A stretch of 42,003 nt of DNA from Bacteroidia bacterium (GCA_016786925.1 JAEUTU010000042.1:1-42003); one strand, 5' to 3'; counted from the stretch's first letter, positions 8,501-16,989 are shown. Translations and numbers: made by a program. Notes: generated by a model from the letters alone, not told the origin.

Positions 8501-11500
8501 TTTGATCTCTACTAACTGTGGTAGTACATGGTCAAGAGTTTATGCAAAAGGAGGAACAGGTCTGGCAACAGCACCAGATAATAGCACTTCATTGTTTGTG
8601 CCTACTGGCGCTACACAATGGAGAACAGAGACCGTTAATTTAAACAGTTATGTAGGACAAGCAAACGTCATGTTAAGTTTCCAAAATAAATCAGGTTGGG
8701 GACAAGCTTTATATCTGGATAATATCAACCTTTCTGGCGCAAGCACTGCTGCTGCTGTTGCTATCACTTCTAACGATGTCGATAATGTGATCTGTGCCGG
8801 CCAAAGTGTTACATTCACAGCCACTCCTACAAACGGTGGAACAACACCTGCTTATCAATGGAAAGTTAATGGCGTTAATGTTGGAACGAATAGTCCGACT
8901 TATACAACAACAACATTGACCAATGGACAGATCGTTACTTGTGTTATGACATCTAATTTATCAGGTGTTACAAATAACCCTGCAACAAGTAATGCAATTA
9001 CGATGACTGTAAACGCAGTTCCTGCTACCCCAACAGCTAGTAGTAATAGTCCGGTTTGTTCAGGAAATACGATCAATTTAAGCACTCCAACAGCGACAGG
9101 AGCAACCTATAGCTGGACAGGTCCAAGTGCATTTACAAGTACAACACAAAACCCAGCTCGTCCAAGTGCTACAACGGCTATGGCCGGAACATATAGTGTA
9201 ACTGTTACTCAAAATGGTTGTACGAGTTTGGCTGGTACAACAGCAGTAATTGTAAATGCAACACCTGCAACACCTACCGCAAGTAGCAATAGTCCTGTAT
9301 GTGCTGGAAGTACCATTAACTTAACAACTCCAACAGTAACCGGTGCAACGTATAGCTGGACAGGTCCAAGTGCATTTACAAGCACAACACAAAATCCAAC
9401 CCGTCCAAGTTCAACCACAGCAATGGCAGGCACCTATAGTGTAACTGTTACTCAAAATGGTTGTACAAGTTTAGTTGGTACAACAGCAGTGGTAGTTAAT
9501 GCAATTCCTGCTACTCCAACAGCAAGCAGTAATACTCCTGTTTGTTCAGGTAATACCATTAACTTAAGCACTCCTACTGTTACAGGCGCAACATATAGCT
9601 GGACAGGTCCAAGTACATTTACAAGTTCAAATCAAAATCCAACCCGTCCAAGCTCAACAACAGCAATGGCTGGAACATACAGTGTAACAGTAACTCAAAA
9701 TGGATGTACAAGTTTGGCAGGAACAACAGCTGTTGTTGTAAATGCAACGCCTGCCACTCCAACAGCAAGTAGCAATACTCCTGTTTGTTCTGGAAGCGCT
9801 ATCAACTTAAGCACTCCAACAGTCACAGGTGCAACCTATAGCTGGACAGGTCCAAGTACATTTACAAGTACAACACAAAATCCAACACGCCCTAGTTCAA
9901 CCACAGCAATGGCTGGAACGTATAGTGTAACTGTTACTCAAGGTGGTTGTACCAGCTTAGCGGGAACTACCGCTGTAGTAGTTAATGCAATTCCAGCTAC
10001 TCCAACAGCTAGCAGTAACACCCCTGTTTGTACCGGAAACACAATTAACTTAAGCACTCCAACAGTAACGGGTGCAACGTATAGCTGGACAGGTCCTGCG
10101 ACATTTACGAGTGCAGTAAGAACTCCTAATCGCACAAATGCTACTACAGCAATGGCTGGAACGTATAGTGTAACTGTTACTCAAAATGGTTGTACTAGTT
10201 TGGCCGGTACAACAGCAGTGGTAGTTAATACAACTCCAGCTACTCCAACAGCAAGTAGCAATACGCCTGTTTGTTCAGGAAACACGATCAACTTAACTAC
10301 TCCAACAGTAACGGGTGCAACGTATAGCTGGACAGGGCCAAGTACATTTACAAGTTCAACACAAAATCCAACACGCCCAAGTTCAACAACCGCGATGGTT
10401 GGAACATACAGTGTAACGGTAACACAAAATGGTTGTACAAGTTTAGCTGGTACAACAGCTGTTGTTGTAAATGCAACTCCGGCAGCTCCAACTGCTGGAA
10501 GCAACTCTCCTGTGTGTGTTGGCTCAACTATAAACTTAACTGCATCAACTTTAACTGGCGCAACTTATAGCTGGACTGGACCTGCTTCATTCAATAGTAC
10601 GAATCAGAATCCAACACGTCCTTCAGCAACGAACGGTATGGCTGGAACCTATAGTGTAACCGCTACCCAAAATGGTTGTACGAGTGTTGCAGGAACTACT
10701 ATAGTTACAATCAGCAGTTCTGTAACACCTTCTGTTACAACAGCTATTGTTTCGGGTTCAAATCCAACGTGTGCGGGTCAGCCGATTACAATGACTGCCA
10801 CTCCAACCAATGGTGGAACAACACCAACCTATCAATGGCAGGTGAATGGTGCCAATGCCGGAACCGGTGCTGTCTTTACATCCAGTACATTAGCCAATGG
10901 CGACATTGTAACTTGTATCATGACCAGCAATTCTCCTTGCGCTAGTCCTACAACGGCTACTTCAACAGGTATTGCTATGACAGTTACTTCAACGGTTACA
11001 CCTGCTGTTGCCATCTCCGGTTCAAGTACTATTTGTGCTGGTGCGAGTGCTACTTTCACAGCCACACCAACAAATGGTGGAACAGCTCCTACCTATCAAT
11101 GGCAAGTAAATGGTTCTAATGCTGGAACAGGGGTTACATTCTCCTCTTCTTCATTGAACAATGGCGATGTAGTAACGTGTATCATGACGAGCAACTCTCC
11201 TTGCGCTAGTCCTGCTACTGCCACTTCAAACGGTGTTACGATGGCTGTAAACGCAATTCCTTCTACACCAAGCATTTCTCAAAATGGAAACGTGTTAACA
11301 TCTAGTGCAGCATCCGGGAATCAGTGGTATCTGAACGGTGCTATTATACCGGGAGCAACTGCTCAAGATTATACAGTAACTCAAAGTGGAAACTATACGG
11401 TTACAGTTACAGTAAATGGTTGTGAATCATCAAGTTCAGCAGTGTTACCTGTTACATTAACCGGTGTTGAAGAAGCAGCAAATGCAATGGTATTTGATGT

Positions 11501-11735
11501 GTATCCAAATCCAAACGATGGAAACTTTAATGTTCAATTTAATGCAATAGAAAAGTCCAATTATAGAATAGAGATCTATAATACAATTGGACAAAAAGTA
11601 TATGCAGAGGAATTAAATCAATTCCAAGGGTCTTATAACAAACGATTGAGTGTTGTGGAATATGGAAGAGGTATTTACACGATCAATCTGGTAAATGTAG
11701 AACACCAAACCATTAAGAAAATGGTTGTCTATTAA
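5547..11735 (+). CDS. Giant secreted modular protein: beta-propeller, PKD, Ig-like repeats, T9SS sorting domain
   Basis: A 2062-residue protein, probably exported by Sec and then released or surface-anchored by the type IX system. Order: signal peptide to about 22; beta-propeller region about 130-790 with roughly a dozen Asp-box (BNR-like) motifs such as KSTNGGATW, RSTNGGTNW and YSANAGATW, enough for two propellers; PKD domain about 800-882 (DLSTGTPTAWSWSFPGA, AGTYNVTLTATNGNG); an anchor-J/MAM-like domain about 889-1063 (EGYENATFVPANW through LYLDNINLSGA); one Ig-like unit about 1069-1154; seven 81-residue repeats 1155-1721; two more Ig-like units to about 1903 and a short one; T9SS C-terminal domain from about 1982 (VFDVYPNPNDGNF to IKKMVVY). 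It is very rich in Thr, Ser, Ala and Gly. No catalytic residues can be assigned. Adhesion or glycan binding is the likely role, but this is inferred. It is monocistronic: its own promoter and a strong terminator. Confidence 0.9.
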   Translation: MKKITLFLGAIASSFGITVSVAQTNWVEMMQDPSVNFYTVQQAFEQYWADPSHIVDVQVPNPNYSVKWSNVNQSPFITKAKKPGWKTFKRWEDLMKPRLYPSGDRMVMINAMNDFYDNYAVQEANRGPSGTGNPTPQAANWTIIGPTTTIPAGGGAGRVNFVRFDPSNTNTIYVGAPDGGCWKSTTGGTAWSTTTDNLPLIGCSDLAIDPTNTQVLYLAMGDADASDTYSIGVYKSTNGGATWAVTGLNWAVTNGRVISRLLINPLKPSTIYAASSNGIYRTYNSGTTWTQITGTNGLNMKDIEYKPGDTTVVYACSTTRFYKSTNGGTSFTNITAGLPANTAVVRLSIAVTPANAAYVYLLASNTAYGFQGLYRSTDSGTNFTTRATTPNLLGWNSNGGDAGGQGWYDLALAVAPTNADHVLVGGVNVWRSTNGGTNWTINAHWTGSGAPYVHADIHALEYIPGSATTYYAGCDGGLFRTTNSGTAWSDLSNGLQISQAYRIGLSSTNQNLLLTGWQDNGTNRWTGGTTWTQPLGGDGMEAIIDHSNANIQYGELYYGEINRTTTGGNLTTTIVQSGGTGVNADGEWVTPYIMNPLRAATLLVGKAQVYKSVNRGGTWAQVGTISGGTGSLVAMAYAPTDSNYIYVAKMDKFYASTNGTSFTDRTTGLPVTSAAITYIAVASNNPQHVWVTFSGYSAANKVWYSANAGATWTNYTTGLPNIPANCIVYQNNSTNDALYVGTDVGVYYRDNTAGSWTAYNTGLPNVIVKELEIQYAANKLRAATYGRGIWQSDLNTPGTSPPTADFTANRTNICVGDCINFTDLSTGTPTAWSWSFPGAVTTTSSVQNPTNICYNTAGTYNVTLTATNGNGSSPITKTAYITVSGVSALPLVEGYENATFVPANWFLNNPDADMTWARVSNANGPSAAGTSSAMMDNATPATSIAGTIDEMQTPKYSFAGLSSATLTFDVAYARYNATYFDSLIVLISTNCGSTWSRVYAKGGTGLATAPDNSTSLFVPTGATQWRTETVNLNSYVGQANVMLSFQNKSGWGQALYLDNINLSGASTAAAVAITSNDVDNVICAGQSVTFTATPTNGGTTPAYQWKVNGVNVGTNSPTYTTTTLTNGQIVTCVMTSNLSGVTNNPATSNAITMTVNAVPATPTASSNSPVCSGNTINLSTPTATGATYSWTGPSAFTSTTQNPARPSATTAMAGTYSVTVTQNGCTSLAGTTAVIVNATPATPTASSNSPVCAGSTINLTTPTVTGATYSWTGPSAFTSTTQNPTRPSSTTAMAGTYSVTVTQNGCTSLVGTTAVVVNAIPATPTASSNTPVCSGNTINLSTPTVTGATYSWTGPSTFTSSNQNPTRPSSTTAMAGTYSVTVTQNGCTSLAGTTAVVVNATPATPTASSNTPVCSGSAINLSTPTVTGATYSWTGPSTFTSTTQNPTRPSSTTAMAGTYSVTVTQGGCTSLAGTTAVVVNAIPATPTASSNTPVCTGNTINLSTPTVTGATYSWTGPATFTSAVRTPNRTNATTAMAGTYSVTVTQNGCTSLAGTTAVVVNTTPATPTASSNTPVCSGNTINLTTPTVTGATYSWTGPSTFTSSTQNPTRPSSTTAMVGTYSVTVTQNGCTSLAGTTAVVVNATPAAPTAGSNSPVCVGSTINLTASTLTGATYSWTGPASFNSTNQNPTRPSATNGMAGTYSVTATQNGCTSVAGTTIVTISSSVTPSVTTAIVSGSNPTCAGQPITMTATPTNGGTTPTYQWQVNGANAGTGAVFTSSTLANGDIVTCIMTSNSPCASPTTATSTGIAMTVTSTVTPAVAISGSSTICAGASATFTATPTNGGTAPTYQWQVNGSNAGTGVTFSSSSLNNGDVVTCIMTSNSPCASPATATSNGVTMAVNAIPSTPSISQNGNVLTSSAASGNQWYLNGAIIPGATAQDYTVTQSGNYTVTVTVNGCESSSSAVLPVTLTGVEEAANAMVFDVYPNPNDGNFNVQFNAIEKSNYRIEIYNTIGQKVYAEELNQFQGSYNKRLSVVEYGRGIYTINLVNVEHQTIKKMVVY
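9009..10709 (+). repeat. Seven in-frame tandem repeats of 243 bp (81 codons)
   Basis: Unit starts fall at 9009, 9252, 9495, 9738, 9981, 10224 and 10467, always exactly 243 bases apart with no indel. Each unit reads roughly (T/I)PATPTASSN(S/T)PVC, then a Leu/Thr-rich strand, TGATYSWTGP, a variable FTS segment, the AGTYSVTVTQNGCTSLAGTT stretch and a closing VVVN strand. Two cysteines per unit (PVC and NGC) could form an intradomain disulfide. Units 1-6 are closely similar as protein. Unit 7 is the most diverged, and unit 5 has a local change (AVRTPNRTNATTA). The fold is probably Ig-like beta-sandwich. Confidence 0.95.
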
Positions 11736-11753
11736 TGCAAAGATCAAATTTTA

Positions 11754-11786
11754 AAAAATGCCCGGTTTTGCCGGGCATTTTTGTTT
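11754..11786 (+). terminator. Rho-independent terminator after the giant secreted protein
   Basis: AAATGCCCGG (11756-11765), loop TTTTG, and CCGGGCATTT (11771-11780) form a perfect 10-bp stem. It is preceded by A residues and followed by TTGTTT, so it could work in both directions. It lies 20 bases after the stop codon and separates this gene from the nuo operon. Confidence 0.88.
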
Positions 11787-11850
11787 ATCGGCATTCTGGC
11801 CAAATTCGTCTAAATATTGCCCTTCGTTCATTCAAATAGGGATAAAACAG

Positions 11851-11858
11851 TAAATTTG
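11851..11858 (+). promoter_or_regulatory. Predicted -7 element of the nuo operon promoter
   Basis: TAAATTTG matches the Bacteroidota -7 consensus TAnnTTTG exactly and lies 66 bases before the nuoA ATG, after the upstream terminator. No TTG is found at the expected -33 spacing, so the call rests on the -7 box and position. Confidence 0.42.
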
Positions 11859-11924
11859 TTCGCAAAATTTGGGTTATTTAAAAAGAATTACCTAAAATTG
11901 AGGTCGAATTAAACACTATCACTT

Positions 11925-12296
11925 ATGCCAACACAAAGTGCTCCTATCGATTTTTTTCCAATAGCATTAATGTTCGTTGTTGCCCTTGGATTTGTTGTTA
12001 CTACTATGTTTGTAACACATTTACTTGGACCAAAACGGAAATCAAAGATCAAAAACGACACGTTTGAGTGTGGTATCGAAGTACAAGGGAATGCCCGTAT
12101 CCCTTTCTCTATCAAATATTTTCTGGTGGCTATCCTATTCGTTCTGTTCGATGTGGAGGTGATCTTTATGTATCCTTGGGCAGTAAACTTTAAAGAACTA
12201 GGATTGTTAGGTTTTATAGAAATGTTAACGTTTGTAGCCTTTTTATTGGTTGGTTTCTACTACATCATTAAAAAAGGGGCTTTGAAATGGGAATAA
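11925..12296 (+). CDS. nuoA: NADH-quinone oxidoreductase subunit A
   Basis: A 123-residue membrane subunit of complex I with three transmembrane helices (about 10-32, 65-86, 93-115). The conserved loop FECGIEVQGNARIPFSIKYFLVAILFVLFDVE is present in outline: the cysteine after E in FECG and the acidic FDVEVIFMYPW stretch are family hallmarks. It is the first gene of the 14-subunit nuo cluster, about 65 bases after a predicted -7 element. In other bacteria it helps form the quinone-proximal hinge with NuoH and NuoJ. Its end overlaps the longest reading of the next gene, but the likely real start of that gene lies 11 bases beyond the nuoA stop. Confidence 0.97.
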   Translation: MPTQSAPIDFFPIALMFVVALGFVVTTMFVTHLLGPKRKSKIKNDTFECGIEVQGNARIPFSIKYFLVAILFVLFDVEVIFMYPWAVNFKELGLLGFIEMLTFVAFLLVGFYYIIKKGALKWE

Positions 12297-12307
12297 GAAC
12301 CGGATCT

Positions 12308-12703
12308 ATGAACAGAACTCTTATAACAGCCTTTATTTTATTTTTATTCACTGCAAATGCTTTTGCTCAAAAAGCACCGGTGTTCTCTCTTTGTGGTAAA
12401 ACAGGCGATTGTTCTATGACCTGGGATGAATTCTTAAAATGTAAAAAAGAGTTGATCACCAACGATAAAAAATTATCCATTGGTTCCTTCATTGTAACCA
12501 TCCAAAAAGCAACTAAAAAAGATACTGTTTCTGTTCAATATCCTTGCAAAGGATATGTGTTTAGCAAAGGTTGTGTGGAAGCAATTGAAGAGCTTCATAA
12601 AGACAAAAAAATGGGAGGTAAAGTGTTGATCGAAGGAGTGGAAATATTACAAAGCGGTCAGTCGGCCCGAAAAGGAACCGGGATGACCATTCGATTATAT
12701 TAA
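12308..12703 (+). CDS. Small exported cysteine-containing protein inserted between nuoA and nuoB
   Basis: I chose the ATG at 12308 (MNRTLITAFILFLFTANAFAQ), which gives a normal signal peptide and 131 residues; an in-frame ATG at 12287 would overlap nuoA by ten bases. The mature part has five cysteines (C29, C35, C45, C80, C89 of the precursor), which fits a disulfide-bonded periplasmic protein. The C-terminal half (FSKGCVEAIEEL, then GGKVLIEGVEIL and GMTIRLY) resembles the last beta-rich domain of the gliding/T9SS protein GldM in strand pattern; I offer this only as a possible relationship. It is not a known complex I subunit, but it sits on the nuo strand with short spacing on both sides, so it is probably co-transcribed. 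The function is unknown. Confidence 0.75.
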   Translation: MNRTLITAFILFLFTANAFAQKAPVFSLCGKTGDCSMTWDEFLKCKKELITNDKKLSIGSFIVTIQKATKKDTVSVQYPCKGYVFSKGCVEAIEELHKDKKMGGKVLIEGVEILQSGQSARKGTGMTIRLY

Positions 12704-12732
12704 TCATTGTATTTGCATAAAAAACAAAAAAC

Positions 12733-13290
12733 ATGAGTACAATTCAAAAGTCTAAAATAGAAATAGCAAAAGCTCCTGAAGGAATTGAAGGTCCAGGCTT
12801 TTTTGCTACACAAGTAGATAAGGTTGTAGGGATGGCACGTGCCAATTCATTATGGCCATTGCCTTTTGCAACATCTTGTTGCGGAATTGAGTTCATGGCT
12901 ACCATGGCTTCTACTTACGATCTTTCCCGTTTCGGATCAGAGCGTTTGAGCTTCTCTCCACGTCAGGCCGATCTATTGATGGTGATGGGTACCATTTCCA
13001 AAAAAATGGCTCCGGTTTTACGTCAGGTGTATGAGCAAATGGCAGAACCAAAATGGGTATTGTCAATGGGCGCCTGTGCTTCCAGCGGTGGAGTATTTGA
13101 TACATACAGCGTACTTCAAGGGATCGACAGAATTATCCCTGTAGATGTGTACATTCCAGGCTGTCCTCCTCGTCCGGAACAAGTATTGGATGGGATCTTA
13201 CAAATTCAGGAATTGGCAAAATCAGAGTCGATCAGAAGAAGAGACACTGAAGAATATAAGAACATGTTGGCGAAATACAACATCGAATAA
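12733..13290 (+). CDS. nuoB: NADH-quinone oxidoreductase subunit B
   Basis: A 185-residue peripheral-arm subunit that carries the terminal [4Fe-4S] cluster N2, which passes electrons to quinone. The ligands are all present: the adjacent pair C49-C50 (ATSCCGIEF), C115 (SMGACASSGG) and C144 (IPGCPPRPE). The SPRQADLLMVMGT segment is also characteristic. Length is normal. The gene lies 29 bases after the exported passenger protein and about 30 bases before nuoC, in the canonical order. The gene product sits at the interface with NuoD and the membrane arm. Confidence 0.98.
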   Translation: MSTIQKSKIEIAKAPEGIEGPGFFATQVDKVVGMARANSLWPLPFATSCCGIEFMATMASTYDLSRFGSERLSFSPRQADLLMVMGTISKKMAPVLRQVYEQMAEPKWVLSMGACASSGGVFDTYSVLQGIDRIIPVDVYIPGCPPRPEQVLDGILQIQELAKSESIRRRDTEEYKNMLAKYNIE

Positions 13291-13319
13291 TATTACAAAC
13301 GCTCTTTAGAAAAAGAAAT

Positions 13320-13826
13320 ATGAGCAATACGCTACTAGATACAGTAAACGAAAAGTTAAAAGCAAAATTTGGCGATGGTGTGCTATCTGCCGAAATGCAC
13401 TACGACTTCCCTGTATTCACCATCAGAAAAGACATCATTCATGATGTGATCAAATTCTTAAAAGAAGATGAAGAGTTGGCATTCGGTTTTTTAACAACTA
13501 TGTGCGGACTTCATTATCCGGATAACAAAGGACATGAATTAGGTGTAATGTATCAATTACACAACTTGCCAAAGAATTTACGCATCCGTTTAAAAACATT
13601 CTTTAGCATTTCTGATCCACATATCCCTACTGTTACTGATCTTTATCCAACAGCAAATTGGATGGAGCGTCAGGAATACGATTTTTTTGGGATCATTTTC
13701 AAAGGACATCCAAATCTAAAACGCATCTTGAATATGGATGAAATGACATACCATCCAATGCGTAAAGAATATCCTGTTGAAGATGGAACACGTGAGGATA
13801 AAGACGATAAAATGTTTGGACGATAA
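13320..13826 (+). CDS. nuoC: NADH-quinone oxidoreductase subunit C
   Basis: A 168-residue protein of the 30-kDa subunit family, separate from NuoD (not fused as in E. coli). The signature ERQEYDFFGIIFKGHP followed by LKRILNMDEMTYHPMRKEYP is the classic motif of this subunit. It is a structural part of the connecting module of complex I and carries no cofactor. It is 29 bases downstream of nuoB and 12 bases upstream of nuoD. The acidic, lysine-rich end (GTREDKDDKMFGR) is ordinary for the phylum. Confidence 0.97.
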   Translation: MSNTLLDTVNEKLKAKFGDGVLSAEMHYDFPVFTIRKDIIHDVIKFLKEDEELAFGFLTTMCGLHYPDNKGHELGVMYQLHNLPKNLRIRLKTFFSISDPHIPTVTDLYPTANWMERQEYDFFGIIFKGHPNLKRILNMDEMTYHPMRKEYPVEDGTREDKDDKMFGR

Positions 13827-13838
13827 AACAGTATTCAC

Positions 13839-15050
13839 ATGAGCAAAGAAAAAAATAACAATACGGATATCATAGAAAAAGAGTACACTACTCTTAATCT
13901 TGGACCTACACACCCTGCTACACATGGTATTTTCCAGAACGTGTTAAAGATGGATGGAGAGATCATCCTGGAAGGAGAATCTACTGTAGGATATATTCAC
14001 CGTGCTTTTGAAAAGATCGCTGAACGCAGACCATATTACCAGATCACTGTATTGACGGATCGTTTGAACTATTGTTCATCACCTATCAATAACATGGGTT
14101 GGCACATGACCGTTGAAAAACTGTTAAAGATCGAGGTTCCTAAACGTGTTCAATACCTACGTGTGATCATCATGGAACTTTCACGTATAGCCGATCATAT
14201 CATTTGTAATAGCGTTATTGGTGTGGATACAGGTGCGATGACCGGCTTCTTATACATCTTCCAACAAAGAGAAAGCATCTACGATATTTTTGAAGAATTG
14301 TGTGGAGCCCGTTTAACCACAAACATTGGTCGTATTGGTGGATTGGAAAGAGATTTTACGCCTAAAGCATGGGCATTGATCGATAAATTCTTAAAAGAGT
14401 TTCCTGATAAATTAAAAGAGTTTGAAAACCTGTTAATGCGTAACAGAATATTCATGGATCGTACGGTTAACTGTGGTCCGATCTCGGCTGAAAAAGCATT
14501 GGGATATGGTTTCACCGGTCCGAATTTGCGCGCTGCAGGTGTGGATTATGACGTACGTGTAATGAATCCATATTCATCCTACGAAGAGTTTGAATTTACT
14601 GTACCTGTTGGAACACAAGGTGATACTTACGATCGTTTCATGGTTCGTCAGGAAGAAATGTGGCAAAGCTTAAGCATTATTAAGCAAGCGATTGAAAAAG
14701 TAAAGAAAGAGCCGGCTGGTGTTTATCATGCTGATGTTCCTGAATTTTTCCTTCCTCCAAAAGAAGAGGTGTACAACAATATGGAAGCCTTGATCTATCA
14801 CTTCAAAATTGTGATGGGCGAAACAGATGTTCCTGCAGGTGAAGTATATCATTGTGTAGAAGGTGGAAATGGAGAGTTAGGTTATTACCTGATCAGTGAT
14901 GGTGGACGTGCTCCTTATCGTATGCACATCCGCAGGCCATGCTTTATCTATTATCAGGCATATACAGATATGATCAAAGGAACTTATTTGTCGGATGCGA
15001 TCTTGACAATGAGTAGTATGAATGTGATCGCAGGTGAATTAGATGCTTAG
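13839..15050 (+). CDS. nuoD: NADH-quinone oxidoreductase subunit D
   Basis: A 403-residue, 49-kDa-family subunit that forms the quinone-binding cavity together with NuoB. The N-terminal [11 protein letters not shown] motif holds the histidine and neighbouring residues that line the quinone head-group site. [18 protein letters not shown] and the [11 protein letters not shown] region are further hallmarks inherited from the NiFe-hydrogenase large subunit fold, without its nickel ligands. The protein ends [10 protein letters not shown], the family's usual acidic C-terminus. The start ATG gives a lysine/asparagine-rich lead of about 18 residues before the conserved part. Confidence 0.98.
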   Translation: MSKEKNNNTDIIEKEYTTLNLGPTHPATHGIFQNVLKMDGEIILEGESTVGYIHRAFEKIAERRPYYQITVLTDRLNYCSSPINNMGWHMTVEKLLKIEVPKRVQYLRVIIMELSRIADHIICNSVIGVDTGAMTGFLYIFQQRESIYDIFEELCGARLTTNIGRIGGLERDFTPKAWALIDKFLKEFPDKLKEFENLLMRNRIFMDRTVNCGPISAEKALGYGFTGPNLRAAGVDYDVRVMNPYSSYEEFEFTVPVGTQGDTYDRFMVRQEEMWQSLSIIKQAIEKVKKEPAGVYHADVPEFFLPPKEEVYNNMEALIYHFKIVMGETDVPAGEVYHCVEGGNGELGYYLISDGGRAPYRMHIRRPCFIYYQAYTDMIKGTYLSDAILTMSSMNVIAGELDA

Positions 15051-15082
15051 TTGGAATTGAATAAAAACGAATTCTCAATATT

Positions 15083-15622
15083 ATGGGTAATGAAATAAAA
15101 TTTAATGAGGAAGCAATGGCAACGGTGAATAAGATCATTGCCCGTTATCCTCAAGGAAAACAAAAATCAGCTTTGCTTCCTGTTTTACATGTGGCACAAG
15201 CTGAATTTGGTGGATGGTTAAGTCCTGAAACAATGGATTATGTTGCTTCTATCTTAAATATAAAGCCTATTGAGGTGTATGAAGTAGCATCGTTTTACTC
15301 CATGTTCAACTTGAAACCGGTTGGAAAATGTTTACTGGAAGTTTGTCGCACTTCTTCTTGCTGGGTACGTGGAGCGGAGGATGTTGTAAAACACATCGAA
15401 AAACGCTTAGGCATTAAAGAGGGTGAAACAACAAAAGACGGAATGTTCACACTTAAAACCGTTGAATGTTTAGGAAGCTGCGGTACTGCGCCAATGCTTC
15501 AATGTGGCGCTTCTTACCATGAAAATTTAACCATGGAAAAGGTGGATGCATTGTTGGATGAATACCGTGCTGCAAGCAAATTGAGAAGTTATACTGATAT
15601 GGATTATAAAAACACATTATAA
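15083..15622 (+). CDS. nuoE: NADH-quinone oxidoreductase subunit E
   Basis: A 179-residue thioredoxin-fold subunit of the NADH dehydrogenase module. The four [2Fe-2S] ligands are visible: C88 and C93 in EVCRTSSCW, then C129 and C133 in ECLGSCGTAP; these hold cluster N1a. The N-terminal part has the helical bundle typical of the family (SALLPVLHVAQAEFGGWL). Its TAA stop overlaps the nuoF start by one base (TAATG), which implies translational coupling of the two NADH-module genes. Confidence 0.97.
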   Translation: MGNEIKFNEEAMATVNKIIARYPQGKQKSALLPVLHVAQAEFGGWLSPETMDYVASILNIKPIEVYEVASFYSMFNLKPVGKCLLEVCRTSSCWVRGAEDVVKHIEKRLGIKEGETTKDGMFTLKTVECLGSCGTAPMLQCGASYHENLTMEKVDALLDEYRAASKLRSYTDMDYKNTL

Positions 15623-16965
15623 TGGGGAAGAAATTATTAATTCATAACGATAAAATTCCAAACATTCATACATTGAATGTGTATCGTGAGCACGGTGGAT
15701 ATGCTTCTGTTGAGAAAGCATTAAAATCAATGACTCCAAATGATGTAGTGGAAGAGGTAAAAAAATCCGGTCTTCGTGGCCGTGGTGGTGCAGGATTCCC
15801 TACCGGAATGAAATGGAGCTTTTTAGCAAAACCGGAAGGTGTGCCTCGTTACTTGGTATGTAATGCCGATGAATCGGAGCCGGGAACATTCAAAGACCGT
15901 TATTTGATGGAGAAAATTCCTCATGCATTGGTGGAAGGGATGATCACTTCCAGCTATGCATTAGGTGCAAATACAGCGTATATCTATATCCGTGGAGAAT
16001 ATTTTTATGTATCCCGTATTCTTGAAAAAGCAATTGAAGAAGCATACGCTGCAGGATATTTAGGAAAGAATATTTTAGGAACCAATTACTCTCTTGATCT
16101 ATACGTTCAAGTTGGTGGTGGTGCTTATATCTGTGGTGAAGAAACAGCTTTGTTGGAATCATTGGAAGGTAAGCGTGGTAACCCACGTATCAAACCTCCA
16201 TTCCCTGCTATTGCCGGTTTATATGGTTGTCCAACAGTTGTAAACAACGTGGAGACAATTGCTGCTGTTTGTCCGATCGTAATGATGGGTGGCGATGAGT
16301 ATGCAAAGATCGGTGTGGGAAGAAGTACAGGAACAAAATTGATCTCTGCATCCGGTCATATCAACAAGCCTGGTGTTTATGAAATTGAATTAGGATTGCC
16401 GGTTGAAGAATTTATTTATTCTGATGAGTATTGTGGTGGTATCATTAATGGAAGAAAAATGAAAGCGGTTATTGCCGGTGGTTCTTCTGTTCCTATTTTA
16501 CCAGCTGAATTGATTTTGAAAAATGATAAAGGTGAACCACGTTTAATGACTTACGAATCATTGAGCGAAGGCGGTTTTGCTACAGGAACTATGTTAGGTT
16601 CGGGTGGATTCATGGTATATGATGAAACAACTAGCATCGTGAAAAACCTTTATACATTGGCTCGTTTCTATCATCACGAAAGTTGTGGACAATGTTCTCC
16701 TTGTCGTGAAGGTACAGGTTGGATGGAAAAGATCCTTCACCGTATTGTTGAAGGACATGGTAAGCCAAGTGATATTGATCTGTTATGGGATATTCAAAAG
16801 AAGATCGAAGGAAACACGATCTGTCCTTTAGGTGATGCTGCAGCATGGCCGGTAGCAAGTGCTATCCGTCACTTCCGTCACGAGTTTGAAGAGTACATCA
16901 ACAATCCAAGTAAAATTAAAGATGTTAAACATTATTACAGCGTGAATCAGTTAGCTGGTGCATAA
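15622..16965 (+). CDS. nuoF: NADH-quinone oxidoreductase subunit F (NADH/FMN-binding)
   Basis: A 447-residue subunit that oxidises NADH and holds FMN and cluster N3. The glycine-rich loop GRGGAGFPTG (about 53-62) is in the FMN/NADH site, followed by CNADESEPGTFKDR and GAYICGEETALLESLEG. The C-terminal [4Fe-4S] ligands are C355, C358 and C361 (ESCGQCSPCREG) and C401 (TICPLGDAA). Length and motif order are normal. It starts within the nuoE stop codon. Having both NuoE and NuoF suggests a complete NADH-input module, in contrast to bacteria whose complex I uses other donors. Confidence 0.98.
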   Translation: MGKKLLIHNDKIPNIHTLNVYREHGGYASVEKALKSMTPNDVVEEVKKSGLRGRGGAGFPTGMKWSFLAKPEGVPRYLVCNADESEPGTFKDRYLMEKIPHALVEGMITSSYALGANTAYIYIRGEYFYVSRILEKAIEEAYAAGYLGKNILGTNYSLDLYVQVGGGAYICGEETALLESLEGKRGNPRIKPPFPAIAGLYGCPTVVNNVETIAAVCPIVMMGGDEYAKIGVGRSTGTKLISASGHINKPGVYEIELGLPVEEFIYSDEYCGGIINGRKMKAVIAGGSSVPILPAELILKNDKGEPRLMTYESLSEGGFATGTMLGSGGFMVYDETTSIVKNLYTLARFYHHESCGQCSPCREGTGWMEKILHRIVEGHGKPSDIDLLWDIQKKIEGNTICPLGDAAAWPVASAIRHFRHEFEEYINNPSKIKDVKHYYSVNQLAGA

Positions 16966-16989
16966 GTGTAATTTGTAAAAGAAATAAAA

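Noticed and set aside
9209..10504. Several minus-strand open frames opposite the Ig-like repeats
   Set aside because: They repeat with the same 243-base period and are antisense shadows of the plus-strand repeats.
9009..10709. CRISPR-like or intergenic tandem array
   Set aside because: The period is 243 bases, in frame, coding and without unique spacers; it is a protein repeat.
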